64,000 nt of DNA. It comes from Hymenopellis radicata (taxonomy: Eukaryota; Basidiomycota; Agaricomycetes; Agaricales; Physalacriaceae). Location of the stretch: assembly GCA_015501595.1 (NCBI GenBank), contig JADNRX010000266.1, positions 1 to 64,000 on the forward strand. Direction: 5' to 3'. Position 1 is the stretch's first letter; each line of letters starts with the position of its first letter. The position numbers and the translations under genes were made by a program. The notes under the pieces were generated by a model. That model was not told where the DNA came from, ran no database searches, and was given only the letters and a program-made list of their open reading frames with translations. Shown here piece by piece: positions 22,188 through 32,468 of this stretch.

Positions 22188-23171
22188 TTACAATTCATCT
22201 AAATTCGTAGCAGCGCGTAGACGAACAGACCCGCCAGAGTTCTCGATATCCTCTATATAAGCCTCAGCTCCATTCCTAGCAGGTTAATTAGTAATAGAGA
22301 AAGATAGCCAAAATGGTAGTAGCTCTCACCGGTTTCGAAAGATCTCAACGATTGTAGTTCCCTGAACATAGACGGCAAAATAACGCAAGGTGGATGACTG
22401 AGATGATGACCCAGACGGCTGAGAGGACGAGCCTGGCAGATACGAGGTTGATCCCGATGATTGGGGATTATGTGGAGATGGTGGCGGCGCTGACGTAGAG
22501 GCTGTTGGCCGTAGAGGAGACTCTGCAGTTCTGGGAGCAGATTGGGATAGGGACGGGCCTCGGTTCAGTGAGGACACTGGTCTGACTCGTCCACGAGTGG
22601 ATGGAGGCGTGGAGGGTTGAGAAGGACGAGTCGAGGCATTTGGTACACGGGGAGTGGAGGCAGATGGTGGTCGTAAGGGAGTGGAAGGTCCTCGTGTATG
22701 CGGTGGGGGTCTTGACGGGGTGGTGGCAGTTACATCTGCGGATGCTGATGGGGGCCTACCGCAGACATGTCGGCCCAGGTTTCCGTCCTTGCAACGGTCC
22801 TGCCACATGCCGACAGCGTGAACCCAATCACGAGCTTCTTCGTGCTCGTTATTGGAGTACCTGGAGACTTGGCGTTGTGCATCTGGCCTGAATAGCCAAA
22901 CAGTTGATATGTCCAAAAGTACCGTAACAAAAGAAACGCACCAACGAGTAAAAACGCCAAGTAAGCGTCCACGAAAGACTACCCAGAGCGGGGATCCACC
23001 CTGCTCGCGAATATGCTGATCACCAGGAGCAGGGCGCCACGGTGGTTGGCAGCCTGGAATGGGTTCCACAACGGGTGATGGCTCCAGAGAGAGAGATTCG
23101 AGAAGGGCCACCTGCTCGTCCCAGAGCGCATCGTCTTCGGGATTCTGCCAGTCGGTATCGATGCGCGACAT
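22188..23171 (-). CDS. RNase H1-N/viroplasmin-like protein with Ser/Pro-rich linker
   Basis: Starts at 23171 (MSRIDTDWQNPEDDALWDEQ). An N-terminal module reads SPLWVVFRGRLLGVFTRW, and after an intron of about 54 bp (near 22935-22885) PDAQRQVSRYSNNEHEEARDW, which fits the viroplasmin/RNase H1-N signature with the conserved Trp. A long low-complexity Ser/Pro/Thr linker of about 120 residues follows. The C-terminal part has YFAVYVQGTTIVEIFRNR and, after an intron at about 22329-22275, a second degenerate half ending at TAA 22188. No RNase H catalytic residues are present. It lies 101 bases downstream of the start of the gene ending at 19961, on the same strand. Confidence 0.65.
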
Positions 23172-23586
23172 GTGAGAGTAAGATGGAGGTAGAACGAGGT
23201 AGAGGAGAGAGCAGGTGGTGGATTATATACAAGAGACAAGTAAATCGATCACATCAGTAAATTGCCTTTCGCAGTCAACTCGTGTTCACCACTTGACTTT
23301 AATCCATCACCTTGTTTTAGACGCTTCTTTGTTCTCAGGCCTGCCTCTACGCGTGAACTAAGCTCAGACGACATTATTTTGTTCATTCCACGGATAACAC
23401 GCGAGAGATTCACGGTCGGATTCGCAGTTCGAGGTAGTATCAGATATCTTGCTAGCCGGTGTCTACTATGACTTTCTCCTTTCTGCTGACTACGGGCGTG
23501 GTCTATACATTTGACTACGACGTGAGGGTATACTCTGGCATATATAAGGTGTGTATCTTTGCTCATTTCTATTCATCCTACTCACC
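23172..23586. other. Gap between the orphan gene island and the second KDZ gene
   Basis: No convincing frame on either strand. TATATAAGG near 23540 lies about 45 bases upstream of the ATG at 23587 and is a plausible TATA element for the KDZ gene. Confidence 0.4.
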
Positions 23587-25044
23587 ATGGATCCTCTCGA
23601 AGCCACTCTGGTTTCCAAGCGAAAGAGAACCGCTAAAACCACCAATGCCCTTCACGAACATCGGCCACACACAGCCGTAGACGATGTACTCTCTGAGGAT
23701 CAAAGACGACGCATTCGTGCCCGTACGACGGTTTACAGCACGCAGCAGGAGCCCGAGCCTCCTGTCGAAGACACTACGACACTTGCACTTGCCGATCAAA
23801 TTGACCATTTCACCTATCTGCTCGATACCGATGTCCCTCGTGATGAACCTTCGGCGGAGGACAATATGCAGAGCGGCGTGAATGACGGCGTCAAGGTAAT
23901 CGTCAAGAAGAAATGCGTGTCCACGGTCCGTATGCTTTCATCTATCTATACAGTTGCTAAAGTTACTTTTCAGGATAACCCTATGAACTTTTGGACCGCG
24001 TTTCGCGATGATTACCTCCGCGAACTACTTCGTTTGGATGGCGCATCGGGCCATGGTGGTGTTTGTATGCGCTGCCCCAAGGACAAAGTGGCGCAGTCCG
24101 ACGTGATGTATCGCTGCTGTGATAACGCGTGCTTCGGGCTCGGCGTCGTGTGCCGGGAGTGCATTGTCGAGCATCACAAGTGTGAACCCTTCCATTTTAT
24201 TGAGGTGAAGTCATTTAATCACTCTCAAAATCACACCAAACTAAGCAACTATTACAGCAATGGAATGAAGACTTCTATGACACCATCACATTGAAGGATC
24301 TCGGTCTTCAAATCCAGTTGGGACATTCTGCCGGCGAGGCTTGCTCTTTTCCGCTGTGGACCACACAAGAATTCGTCGTGCTTCACACGAACGGCGTCCA
24401 TACGGTCAATATGTCATTCTGCGGCTGTTCTGGAGCCGCGCTACATCACCAACAACTACTTCGCGCTTCACTCTGGCCCTCGACGCCAACCCTGCCTTGT
24501 ACGGCAATTACCTTCGGCTCCTTCGTTTCGCCCATAACTTGAATCGTAATGGGAAACTGCCAGCGTATGATCTCTGGAAGTCGATCAGCGCCCTCACGGT
24601 GGAGCATATGGATTCCGATCCTCCTGACAGGTACAAAGTCCTTCTGCGTGTCTTGCGCCAGTGGCGCCATATTCAGATGTGCAAGGCTGCCGGCCGTGGA
24701 AACGACCCTTCCGGCATTTTGGGGACTCAAGACGGCGAATTAGCCGTCGAGTGTCCCGCATGTCCTCATCCAGATCGCAATCTCCCCGAAGATTGGAAAG
24801 AGAGCGCAAAACAGTAAGTTCAATTGTCGTGTTGAAACTACTTCTACTGACATTCGGGTTATAGATTCCTCTATAATCTTTTCATCGGGGTTGACGCGAA
24901 CTTCTGCTTGCGCAACGCGATCGTGTCTACACAGGAGCGTGATCCTTCCTTGGCGGATGGCATGGCATACTTTGTGCTCGCGAGCCCTATATGGAGCACA
25001 TCCGCAGGTTCGTCAATCAAGAGGAAATGTCATCCTGCTCCGGT

Positions 25045-25695
25045 TAGAGCATGCCACGAGTCTAAACCCGGGTCCGGCAGGTCGAGTTTGCGTGAGTTTG
25101 CATATCTAAAGTCCGGACTTGCGACTTGTCTCAAACTCGCGAGTCGCGGGTCTAAAACTCGCGAGTTTGCCAGTTTTTGACGAGTTTTGAGCTATAACCC
25201 ACTCATATCCCCTTCAACTGAGGTCAAACTAGTGCAAACATCATCTCTATAGCCTATTGCAACTCTGTTGAATCATATTCATATGTATACTGTAGACTTT
25301 CATTCAATTCGTCGGCCCATGTGACCTGTGACCGGTCCGACGAAATTATGGTTTCGACGAATTACCATATATAGTAATTGCCGCCGCGGCGGAGCTGCGG
25401 CGGGAGGCTGGCGGGGGCCCCGCCGGAGACTTTTTCGTGATTTTCGCTGTGACGGCTGTGACTTTTCGTCGATTTCGGATCGTCCGTGACCCGTGACCGA
25501 CGAATTGAATTAAAGTGTACAGTAACATAGGTTATATGCATAATATTATATCTTAACTGACTACCGGAACCTGTGCAAGTACTTGCGGAATGCTCCAACC
25601 TCAAACCTGCGACTTGCGCAAACCCGGGTCGCGAGTCGCGAGTTGCAGGTTATCTGCGAGTTACCTGCGCCTGCCCAAACTCGTGTCATGCTCTA
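25045..25695. mobile_element. hAT-like non-autonomous element, family D, holding a nested MITE
   Basis: Termini TAGAGCATGCCACGAGT and inverted ACTCGTGTCATGCTCTA. The target duplication GCTCCGGT/GCTCTGGT (25037-25044, 25696-25703) has one mismatch. The subterminal words contain the palindrome AAACTCGCGAGTTT. The MITE at 25290-25522 sits inside. Without it the element is about 420 bp and has no reading frame. Confidence 0.85.
25290..25522. mobile_element. TA-flanked MITE, family 1 (copy 1)
   Basis: 233 bp with inverted ends CTGTAGACTTTCATTCAATT and the inverse of AATTGAATTAAAGTGTACAG, flanked by TA on both sides, as in Tc1/mariner-type MITEs. The centre is very GC-rich (GCCGCCGCGGCGGAGC). Near-identical copies lie at 50980 and 58487, so it has moved recently. 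Confidence 0.9.
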
Positions 25696-27364
25696 GCTCT
25701 GGTTTCCAGGCTATGTTCTTAGCCAATCTGAGGAATGTGAAGGGCATGCGTACGAGTGGGGTGGTCGGTGCAACTTGTTCGAGGCACGGTGTTTGGCGCC
25801 CGAATGGGATTGGTGATCTTCAGCGTGGAGAAAGGTACTTGACACTCTGCATGTATTGTCGTCGCTTTTGTTGAATTTAAGCCTTAAGATTTTGTAACAT
25901 GGATATAGTCGTTGCTTCCGCCGTCATTGGCGACGTCGAAGGACTCTCGATTGTCTTCTCGTACGACATCACCTGCCAATGGAGCATCAAACTCAGCGAA
26001 CGCGTCAAATCTCTTCCGGACTTTTTGCGTGCCTTTGATGCAGCAAACTGCCGGTTCTACATCCCTAAGTTTCATCTGTGGGCTCATCAGATGAAGTGTC
26101 ACGCTGATTACTCTTTTAATTTCGCTTTGGGTGTTGGTCGCACTCACGGGGAGACGATCGAGGAGAACTGGTCGAACAGCAATCGTGCTGCCTCTCAGAC
26201 CAAGATGATGGGCCCCGGAGCTCGTCAGGATACTCTCGACGACATCTTTCTTAGTCATAATTTGAATACTATACGCGCGTTCGGTAAGTTGTAAACAGTT
26301 TACAAATATAATTCTGATTTCTATTGCTACTCTGTCAGGACGTGTTCTTTTGGCAAGACTGGCCGATGCCATCAAGGAGGCACGCGTTCATCGCGCCGAA
26401 TACAGTTTCGATCAAGGGATGATGACTTATTGTGGCATGCGTTGTTGTTGAAGGGTGGCTCAGGGAGTATGTCGCGTGGGAGATGGATAACAAGATGCCT
26501 TGTCCCTTCGAGCCGTGATTGCAGAAGGACTCACTAAATGACGTCGAATTGCAGATCGCAAAGGAAGAGCATGACGAGATGTTCAAGCGCAACGGTACTG
26601 TACCCGAAAATGGTCTCAGCGCATTCATCAGCATTGGCCGCCAGGTCGAAGGAGGACAGTAAGCTTGTGATTAATGTTCTCAGGGCAAAGATTAACATGC
26701 CAAATATAGGCGCATGCTCGCGTGGGAAGTCAAAGCGCGATCGGCGGGAACAAGTTATCAAGAGCTGAACATCCAGAAGCAGCGCACGAGGATCAAACGC
26801 CAAATCATCAAATTTCGCCAAGCGCAGGCAGTTCTAATGCCAAATTTACGCGAGTATCTCACGCAGGCTCAGCTAAAGCACCTGGACGAGCCGGCAAATG
26901 TACTCGCTGAGGAGACGAAGTTATTCTTTCCTTCAGAATTGAAGGACGATCAACGGGACCTGCCGCGTGCCTGCGTCCCAGGACTGGTAGATGCCGAAAC
27001 TCGGGTACGTGAGGCTGAGTGTAGGGACTCACTGGAAGCTCTGCGCCGGGGATTGCGAACACGATCAGCCGGGGTTCTATTTACGGTTCAAAATGTGACA
27101 GGCAAGTAAATTTTTTGTTCTCACCTCAAAGGAAATACTGATGGAACGTCAGGGCAAAATCCGACGACACGCGCACAAGGAATTCACAAGAAGGTCCAGG
27201 TCCAGATCAAGCTGGCAGCTCTTCAATACCGATGGGCGCGAAATGCCCTATTTCGTTTGCGTGGTCACGGAGATTGGGAGCGGGAAATACAGGTTTTAAA
27301 GGAGGATGACATTCGCGGTATCAATGAGCGACAGTTAACGGCGGAGGAGCAGGATGCTGCGGAT

Positions 27365-27535
27365 TGTCGGAGTTGTACGAGCTCATGGCAGCGCAGATCA
27401 TTCGGATACTGCCGTAGTTTATATAACTCAATATTTGTATTTTACTTCTTACCGTTTGCCCGCTTCGTCGACGCAGCAATCCAAACGTTTCTTTTGCTTT
27501 GCTCTCTCGTCTGACTCTCGGGTCAATCTCTATCA
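27365..27535 (+). repeat. 5' LTR of the gag-only retroelement
   Basis: 171 bp, TG...CA ends, near-identical to 28750-28919. It is preceded by CGGAT. Confidence 0.85.
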
Positions 27536-27707
27536 CAAACGGTGTACCTTGACTGAGGGAATTCAGTCTGTCTCAGCCGCATCATCAGCTCCCGGACAAG
27601 TCATCGCTGTTTGCCAGCCCCGCGAAAAAATCGCTGTAGTCAGCCCCGAACCACACACTTGAGCATCGACGCTCACTACCACACCATTCCCACCCTTCTA
27701 TCTCATC

Positions 27708-28667
27708 ATGACCAAGGACAAAAACACCCGTGTTGTCATTCTCGAGACTTCTGACGACATCGACGATTGGACATTCACGACTCGTGCCCACTTACGGGGC
27801 AAGTCGCTTTGGTCCGTTGTCGAGGGTACCCAGCCTGTCCCTACCACTGCTGCTGCCCTGCGAACCTACCAGAACAAGGTTGACCAGGCTTCATCCATCA
27901 TCATCGAACGCACCAGATGCAGACAACTCGCTCATATTCGCCAACTCGATGGTAATCCCAAGGCCATGTGGGACCGTCTCATCGCTATGAACCGCACTAC
28001 TGGTCTTAGCATGCACATTCGGCTCTGGCAGCTTTTTGACAGTACCACCCTCACTCCCGATAACACCATGTCCACCCATATCGCCGTCTTGCGTGAAATT
28101 GCGGAGAAGCTTGAACGTCTTTTCAAAGACGAGCCGTCCTCTGCCAAGTTCATCGCCACCCTCCTTGGATCCCTTCCAGACAATAAAGGGTATCGGGATT
28201 TGATCAGCTCACTCGAGGGTGATATCCAGTCAGACGACCTTGACCATGTTATTCAACGCTGTTTGAATGAGTATGAGCGCCAGGAGAGGAAGAAGGGGAA
28301 GAAGAGTGAGGAGGAGAAGGAGGAGGATAAGGAGAAGGAGTCACCCAACGAGGCCCTTATCGCACAGGTTGCACAGCTCACTGCGATGGTCTCAAAGTTG
28401 CAGACTTCGAGAGGGGAGGGAGCAGCAATGCAGAGGACATCTGGACGTCAAATCCAGTGTTTCCGCTGTGGTGGCCGAGGACATTACAAGTCCGAGTGCC
28501 CGAGTCCCAAGGAAATGCACGCTTCTGGAGCCATTGACGATGATGACGACGAGCCTATTGTCCATATTGGGGCTTCTGCTTTTGTTTCAGTTGGACTCGA
28601 TGACAGTGATGATGAACTGCCAGATGACTATGATTGGGAGGCCCATCATACTTCTGTTGGGATATAG
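27708..28667 (+). CDS. Copia-type Gag with CCHC zinc knuckle
   Basis: 319 codons, uninterrupted, from MTKDKNTRVVILETSDDIDD. The N-terminal two thirds fit the Ty1/Copia gag (UBN2-like) pattern: WTFTTRAHLRGKSLWSVVEG, MWDRLIAMNRTTGLSMHIRL, and FIATLLGSLPDNKGYRDLIS near residue 150-165. A Lys/Glu coiled-coil-like stretch (residues 185-215) precedes the zinc knuckle CFRCGGRGHYKSEC (about residue 247), which binds nucleic acid in retroelement particles. An acidic tail with DDDDDEP closes the protein. The whole frame is retained between the two LTRs while pol is absent, so the Gag may be selected for packaging or may simply be young. Confidence 0.9.
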   Translation: MTKDKNTRVVILETSDDIDDWTFTTRAHLRGKSLWSVVEGTQPVPTTAAALRTYQNKVDQASSIIIERTRCRQLAHIRQLDGNPKAMWDRLIAMNRTTGLSMHIRLWQLFDSTTLTPDNTMSTHIAVLREIAEKLERLFKDEPSSAKFIATLLGSLPDNKGYRDLISSLEGDIQSDDLDHVIQRCLNEYERQERKKGKKSEEEKEEDKEKESPNEALIAQVAQLTAMVSKLQTSRGEGAAMQRTSGRQIQCFRCGGRGHYKSECPSPKEMHASGAIDDDDDEPIVHIGASAFVSVGLDDSDDELPDDYDWEAHHTSVGI

Positions 28668-28749
28668 ACTTGCTGAATCGAGGGGATGTAGGTTTCATCT
28701 TGTATGTTTGAGTTGTTTTCTTTGTGCTACCATTTCGCTCGAGGGGATG

Positions 28750-28919
28750 TGTCGGAGTTGTACGAGCTCATGGCAGCGCAGATCATTCGGATACTGCCGT
28801 AGTTTATATAACTCAATATTTGTATTTTACTTCTTACCGTTTGCCCGCTTCGTCGACGCAGCAATCCAAACGTTCTTTTGCTTTGCTCTCTCGTCTGACT
28901 CTCGGGTCAATCTCTATCA
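28750..28919 (+). repeat. 3' LTR of the gag-only retroelement
   Basis: 170 bp, preceded by the purine tract GAGGGGATG and followed by TGGAT. The KDZ frame resumes immediately downstream. Confidence 0.85.
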
Positions 28920-28997
28920 TGGATCGCATCCACGAGTTGGGTTTACTCCATCGTCCTGATGACGTGGGACCATCAACTACAACCGCCGTTGTTTCCC

Positions 28998-30240
28998 TAG
29001 AGCAAGGCACGAGTGGTAGGTACTTGCAGATACTTGCAAGTATCGGCATCACCCGGGTGGTGCCGCACCCGGCACCTGCACACCCGGCACCTGCCACCAC
29101 CCGGGTGGTGCGCGGGTAGCAAGTATGGGGTTGGCGAGGCAAGTATTTGGTGCAAGTACTTGCCTAATACTTGCCTCAATGCTAACATATATTTTTAGTG
29201 ATTTTTCCTAATTTATTTCAGCTCAAACGAGCCCAACGTCGCTCAGAAACGACATTGCGGATGAATATCCGTGATCGCCGAGCTGGCCGAGTGTCCCGGC
29301 ACTTGCCGGATAACGATCGATCTGCTCTGATCTTGGTTCTTGCATCCTCCCACCACAGCACGACGTCGTAGTCGTGTTCGTCGGCCCCGCAAATTTTTCT
29401 GGGGCTTCTCTGACTTGTTCTTTTGGTCTTCCTTCGCTCTCCCGGTGCGGTTTGGCTTCGCGCCGTCCGCTGCGCCCTCGGATACGTTCCGGGGCGATTC
29501 TTGCGTCTGTCTTAGCGACGACGCTACCTAGCCGCGATACGGACGGCGTAAGCCCTCAGGACGAGGCCGCCCTATTACCTCGCAGCATGCGCAGGTGCTT
29601 AGCCCTCTGATTGGGCCCGCCTTGCTGGATTTGCGCCCCCGGATGCATTCTGGGGCGCATCTGGTGCTCGTCTTCATGACGGCGCCATTTCTCCTGCGCT
29701 CGTCTATACGACGGCGCCGGTTTAACGAGGAGTCGAGGATGCCGGGCACCGAAACACTACTGGAGGCACGGGCGGGCAGTGACTGGGGCTGGACGGCGTT
29801 GCGGACGCATGCTACCCCAAATCGTGCATGTTTTCTTTAATTGTAATCTCTCGAATTATTCATGGTGTGGGTGGTGCACAGAACGCATACGATCTCGAAG
29901 ATCTGGATCTGTCCATCACGGACAACGACTCCAGGATGCCCTCCACACCTTGTCTCTCTCCCACCTCACCCCATCCCCTACCTGCACTTCGTTTAGCTGC
30001 GGTTCTTGCTCATGCAAGTAACCGGGGCTTCACGCATGTGTGTCGTGCACGTCGAAAGCCCCCGCGCAATTGCTCGGGGGTTGTCGGCGGGCACGAAAAT
30101 GCTCAAAGATGTCAGCACTTTTCAACAAGTACTTGCGGGTACCCGGGTGTGCTGGCGGGTGGCAAGTCCGGCTTCTCAGACGCAAGTATTTGCCGGACGG
30201 GTGTCGGGTGCACCCGGGTATACACTCGTGCCTTGCTCTA
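28998..30240. mobile_element. hAT-like non-autonomous element, family C (copy 1)
   Basis: Termini TAGAGCAAGGCACGAGTGG and its near-perfect inverse CACTCGTGCCTTGCTCTA. Perfect 8-bp duplication TGTTTCCC at 28990-28997 and 30241-30248. The subterminal words contain CAAGTACTTG and CACCCGGGTG. Internal modules include GGCGTAAGCCCTCAGGACGA (29547) and CCCCGGATGCATTCTGGGGC-like inverted words. No transposase. Inserted in the KDZ coding frame. Confidence 0.9.
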
Positions 30241-30969
30241 TGTTTCCCCGGGTGAAGGGCGCCGACGACCCTCGTGGATCTGGTCCAGCTATCCGACCTA
30301 TCAGAAGCTTGATGAGGGAGAGCCAGTGATTCACGCATACTCACTTTACAATAAAACATCTACTCAGAATCCGTTACAGCACTCAAAATCGAATGGTGCA
30401 AGGCGCGGGCATGAACAGCGCGTTTTGAGGTGGAGCTCCTTTTGGAAGAAATGCGCAGGGTGATAACGTACAGCCACTGGAAGGCAACGTGGTGGCGTCA
30501 ACGCGCTGATGGCGTGCCTAACGCTGATGACGAGACACGGCAGGGTATTCATGCGTATGCGATGTTGCGAGCTTGGCGTGAGGAGGGGCAAGCGGCACGA
30601 CTGACGGAGAAGTGGTCGCCTCTGATGCGGGTTGGGCGGGAGTTGTTGGATGGCTTGCCCGTCTCTGGCATTGTTGAAGTCATCCTCGAAGAAGAGGAGG
30701 ATGTCAACGATGAAGACCTGTCTATAGAGTAAATAGAATGATCTTACCTAATTTGACAGCATAAAACCCGGTGTGAAAGCAAGCTCCTAAGAGATGGCAT
30801 AGAACTGCCCAGATGACATCCATTCTGTGGCGCAGCGGAGCGGCAGCCAACGATTTGTGTGCAGTGTGTGGGCACCGCCGAGAATCAAAGCCTAGAGTGT
30901 AATTAAAGGAGTGAAGTCATTCTATGGTACACGAGCTGGGATATACCATACAAGAGAATTGCAGCGCTG

Positions 30970-31325
30970 CCCAAATATAATTGGTGGTGCACCCGAACGG
31001 GGAGCCAATGATTATCGGGCGCGGAGAAAGCTCGGTTATCTCCGAGCATTCGCGGGATCAGTAGATCCCCGATTATGGGAGACGCCACGACCCGATCAAT
31101 AGCGGAGCGATCCCACTAATAGCTGCTATCAGCCCGTACTGCCGAGAATCGTGCCCCACGGCATCTGCTGGCAGTACGCTAGCAGGCGCTGCCGTACCAG
31201 CCGGGCAGGCGGAGAGGTATCTAATTATCAGACTGTTGTGAGAGGCCTCTGATCAGAGCCATAATTGAATAATTGCGCCCTCTGGTAGGAGGGCTTATTT
31301 AGACATCCCTACAGCATAGGGTGAG
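30970..31325. repeat. Dispersed repeat, inverted partner at 4275-4650
   Basis: Matches 4275-4650 in reverse orientation over about 340 bases. Its right end overlaps the last codons of the minus-strand gene ending at 31309, and its left end shares CCCAAATATAATTGGTGG with the partial copy at about 4740. The stretch 30733-30969 holds no gene. Confidence 0.65.
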
Positions 31326-32053
31326 CTGGCTGCACCAAGGCGCCATCGTCTTCACTATCGGACAGCTCAATAAGAAGCGTCCGTCAGCGCTTAGGAGGGG
31401 AGGTGCAGCTGCGAGAATGAAGACTTGGAGCAGACAGCGGAGGGAGGACGGCGGTGGGTAAAAGCTGCAGTCCTCCTCCAGACTTGGGCGTACGAATCCC
31501 TGCACAGCGAGTAGAAGAAACCTGGGGGTTTCTTGGGAGAGATGCTGCGAGATTTGCGAGTGGGAGGGACATTCGGGGTGGGAATGCGAGATGAATGGTT
31601 GAAGGGTAGCAGTTGAGGCGCCGCCTGCTGGCGTGGGCGTGCGTATTTCCCTGTGAATTCCTCTGGGTCCGACGCATAAACGTCGCTGTTGCCCTGATAT
31701 GAGGCCCCTACAATCCTTGTTAAGCAATAAAGAGAGCTGGAAGCTTGACACTTACGGGCTTGGCTTGCGGGAGATGACTAAGGCATTGACAAGTTCTTCC
31801 TCGGTAGGACCTGAAAAAACGGCGCTATGAGTGCAAGCTCCCACGACTAATCGGACTTACCAGCCAGCTGCTTGGAGGCTTTCGCAATGAGGGCTGGCGC
31901 TGTGAAAGATTTGCCAGTAGCCAGGCGCCGAGTGAGTTCACTGGAGGCCGTTTCTGTTTGAATTTTGGTGAGAAAAGTCACTGGAAAAGGGCGGGATGCA
32001 GACGCACGCGTGGCGTTTTTGCTGCCAATAAGATGGGAGGAGGCGGAAGACAT
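31309..32053 (-). pseudogene. Decayed Ser/Pro/Arg-rich orphan gene
   Basis: Function unknown. Starts at 32053 (MSSASSHLIGSKNATRASAS), continues KIQTETASSELTRRLATGKS and has an intron near 31862-31813. A short exon TEEELVNALVISRK follows, then an intron near 31753-31705 and a long low-complexity basic/Ser-rich exon ending SPPKR with a TGA at 31384. Beyond that stop the same frame gives an acidic tail ELSDSEDDGALVQPAHPML up to TAG at 31309, so the TGA looks like a premature stop. The equivalent tail HPML plus downstream sequence is duplicated at about 4275. It is divergent from the gene starting at 32469. It is probably a chromatin- or nucleic-acid-associated disordered protein in origin, but that is only an impression from composition. 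Confidence 0.45.
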
Positions 32054-32468
32054 CTTGAGAAATGGACTCTGGTTGGGACGTTCGTTAGATGGTAAGGTTG
32101 TGGGGGCAGGAAGTTGGTTGAACTTGCAGGGCCCATGACACACCGAACGTTCCTAAACTTTCCCTGCCCTGCAATGGTTGCATGTGCTGCATCTGCGGCA
32201 TCAAGAACTGCCGCACGACGGAGGTGAGCGGACGACGAGCAGACGATGGAGAGGGTGAGCCATAGTAGAGAAAGGCGGGCTTGGGAAGGTGGGAGTTAGA
32301 GGGAGACGAGTTGATTCCAAAAAAGGAAGTTGCCTCCATCTCTCTTACCGTCTCTCAGTTTGCCGCCCCGGATGGAGACACACTTAGCGGATATCAGGCA
32401 AATATGCCAGGTGAGTTCAGCCCGCAATACTGTTTTTTTTTCTCCTATTGATGCCTCCAGCTCCACCA

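Larger units (their letters stand above)
27365..28919 (+). mobile_element. Gag-only LTR retroelement (TR-GAG-like), Copia-type gag
   Basis: Two LTRs of about 170 bp (27365-27535 and 28750-28919) start TGTCGGAGTTG and end CTCTATCA, and differ mainly by small indels such as CGTTTCTTTT versus CGTTCTTTT. A purine tract GAGGGGATG lies just before the 3' LTR. The 5-bp flanks are CGGAT and TGGAT, a target duplication with one mismatch. Only a gag frame lies between, so no protease, integrase, reverse transcriptase or RNase H is encoded, and mobility would depend on a partner element. It lies within the KDZ gene. Confidence 0.85.
23587..30732 (+). pseudogene. KDZ transposase gene, frameshifted and split by three insertions
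   Basis: Starts MDPLEATLVSKRKRTAKTTN. Exon 1 ends 23925, exon 2 is 23974-24204 with VCMRCPKDK and CFGLGVVCRECIVEHH (cysteine cluster), and exon 3 starts at 24258 (LGHSAGEACSFPL, NGVHTVNMSFCGC). Later blocks are VECPACPHPDRNLPEDW, CSG at the first insert, ARHG-equivalent CSRHGVWRPNGIGDLQRGE, the catalytic VFSYDITCQWSIKL (near 25960), GETIEENWSNSNRA, and the C-terminal PSWIWSS and ATWWRQRADG. Frame changes near 24500, 24975 and 26430 and a stop near 26516 show it is dead. Inserts are at 25045-25695, 27365-28919 and 28998-30240. At each one the frame reads through once the insert and one target duplication are removed, so the insertions are younger than the gene copy. Confidence 0.85.
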
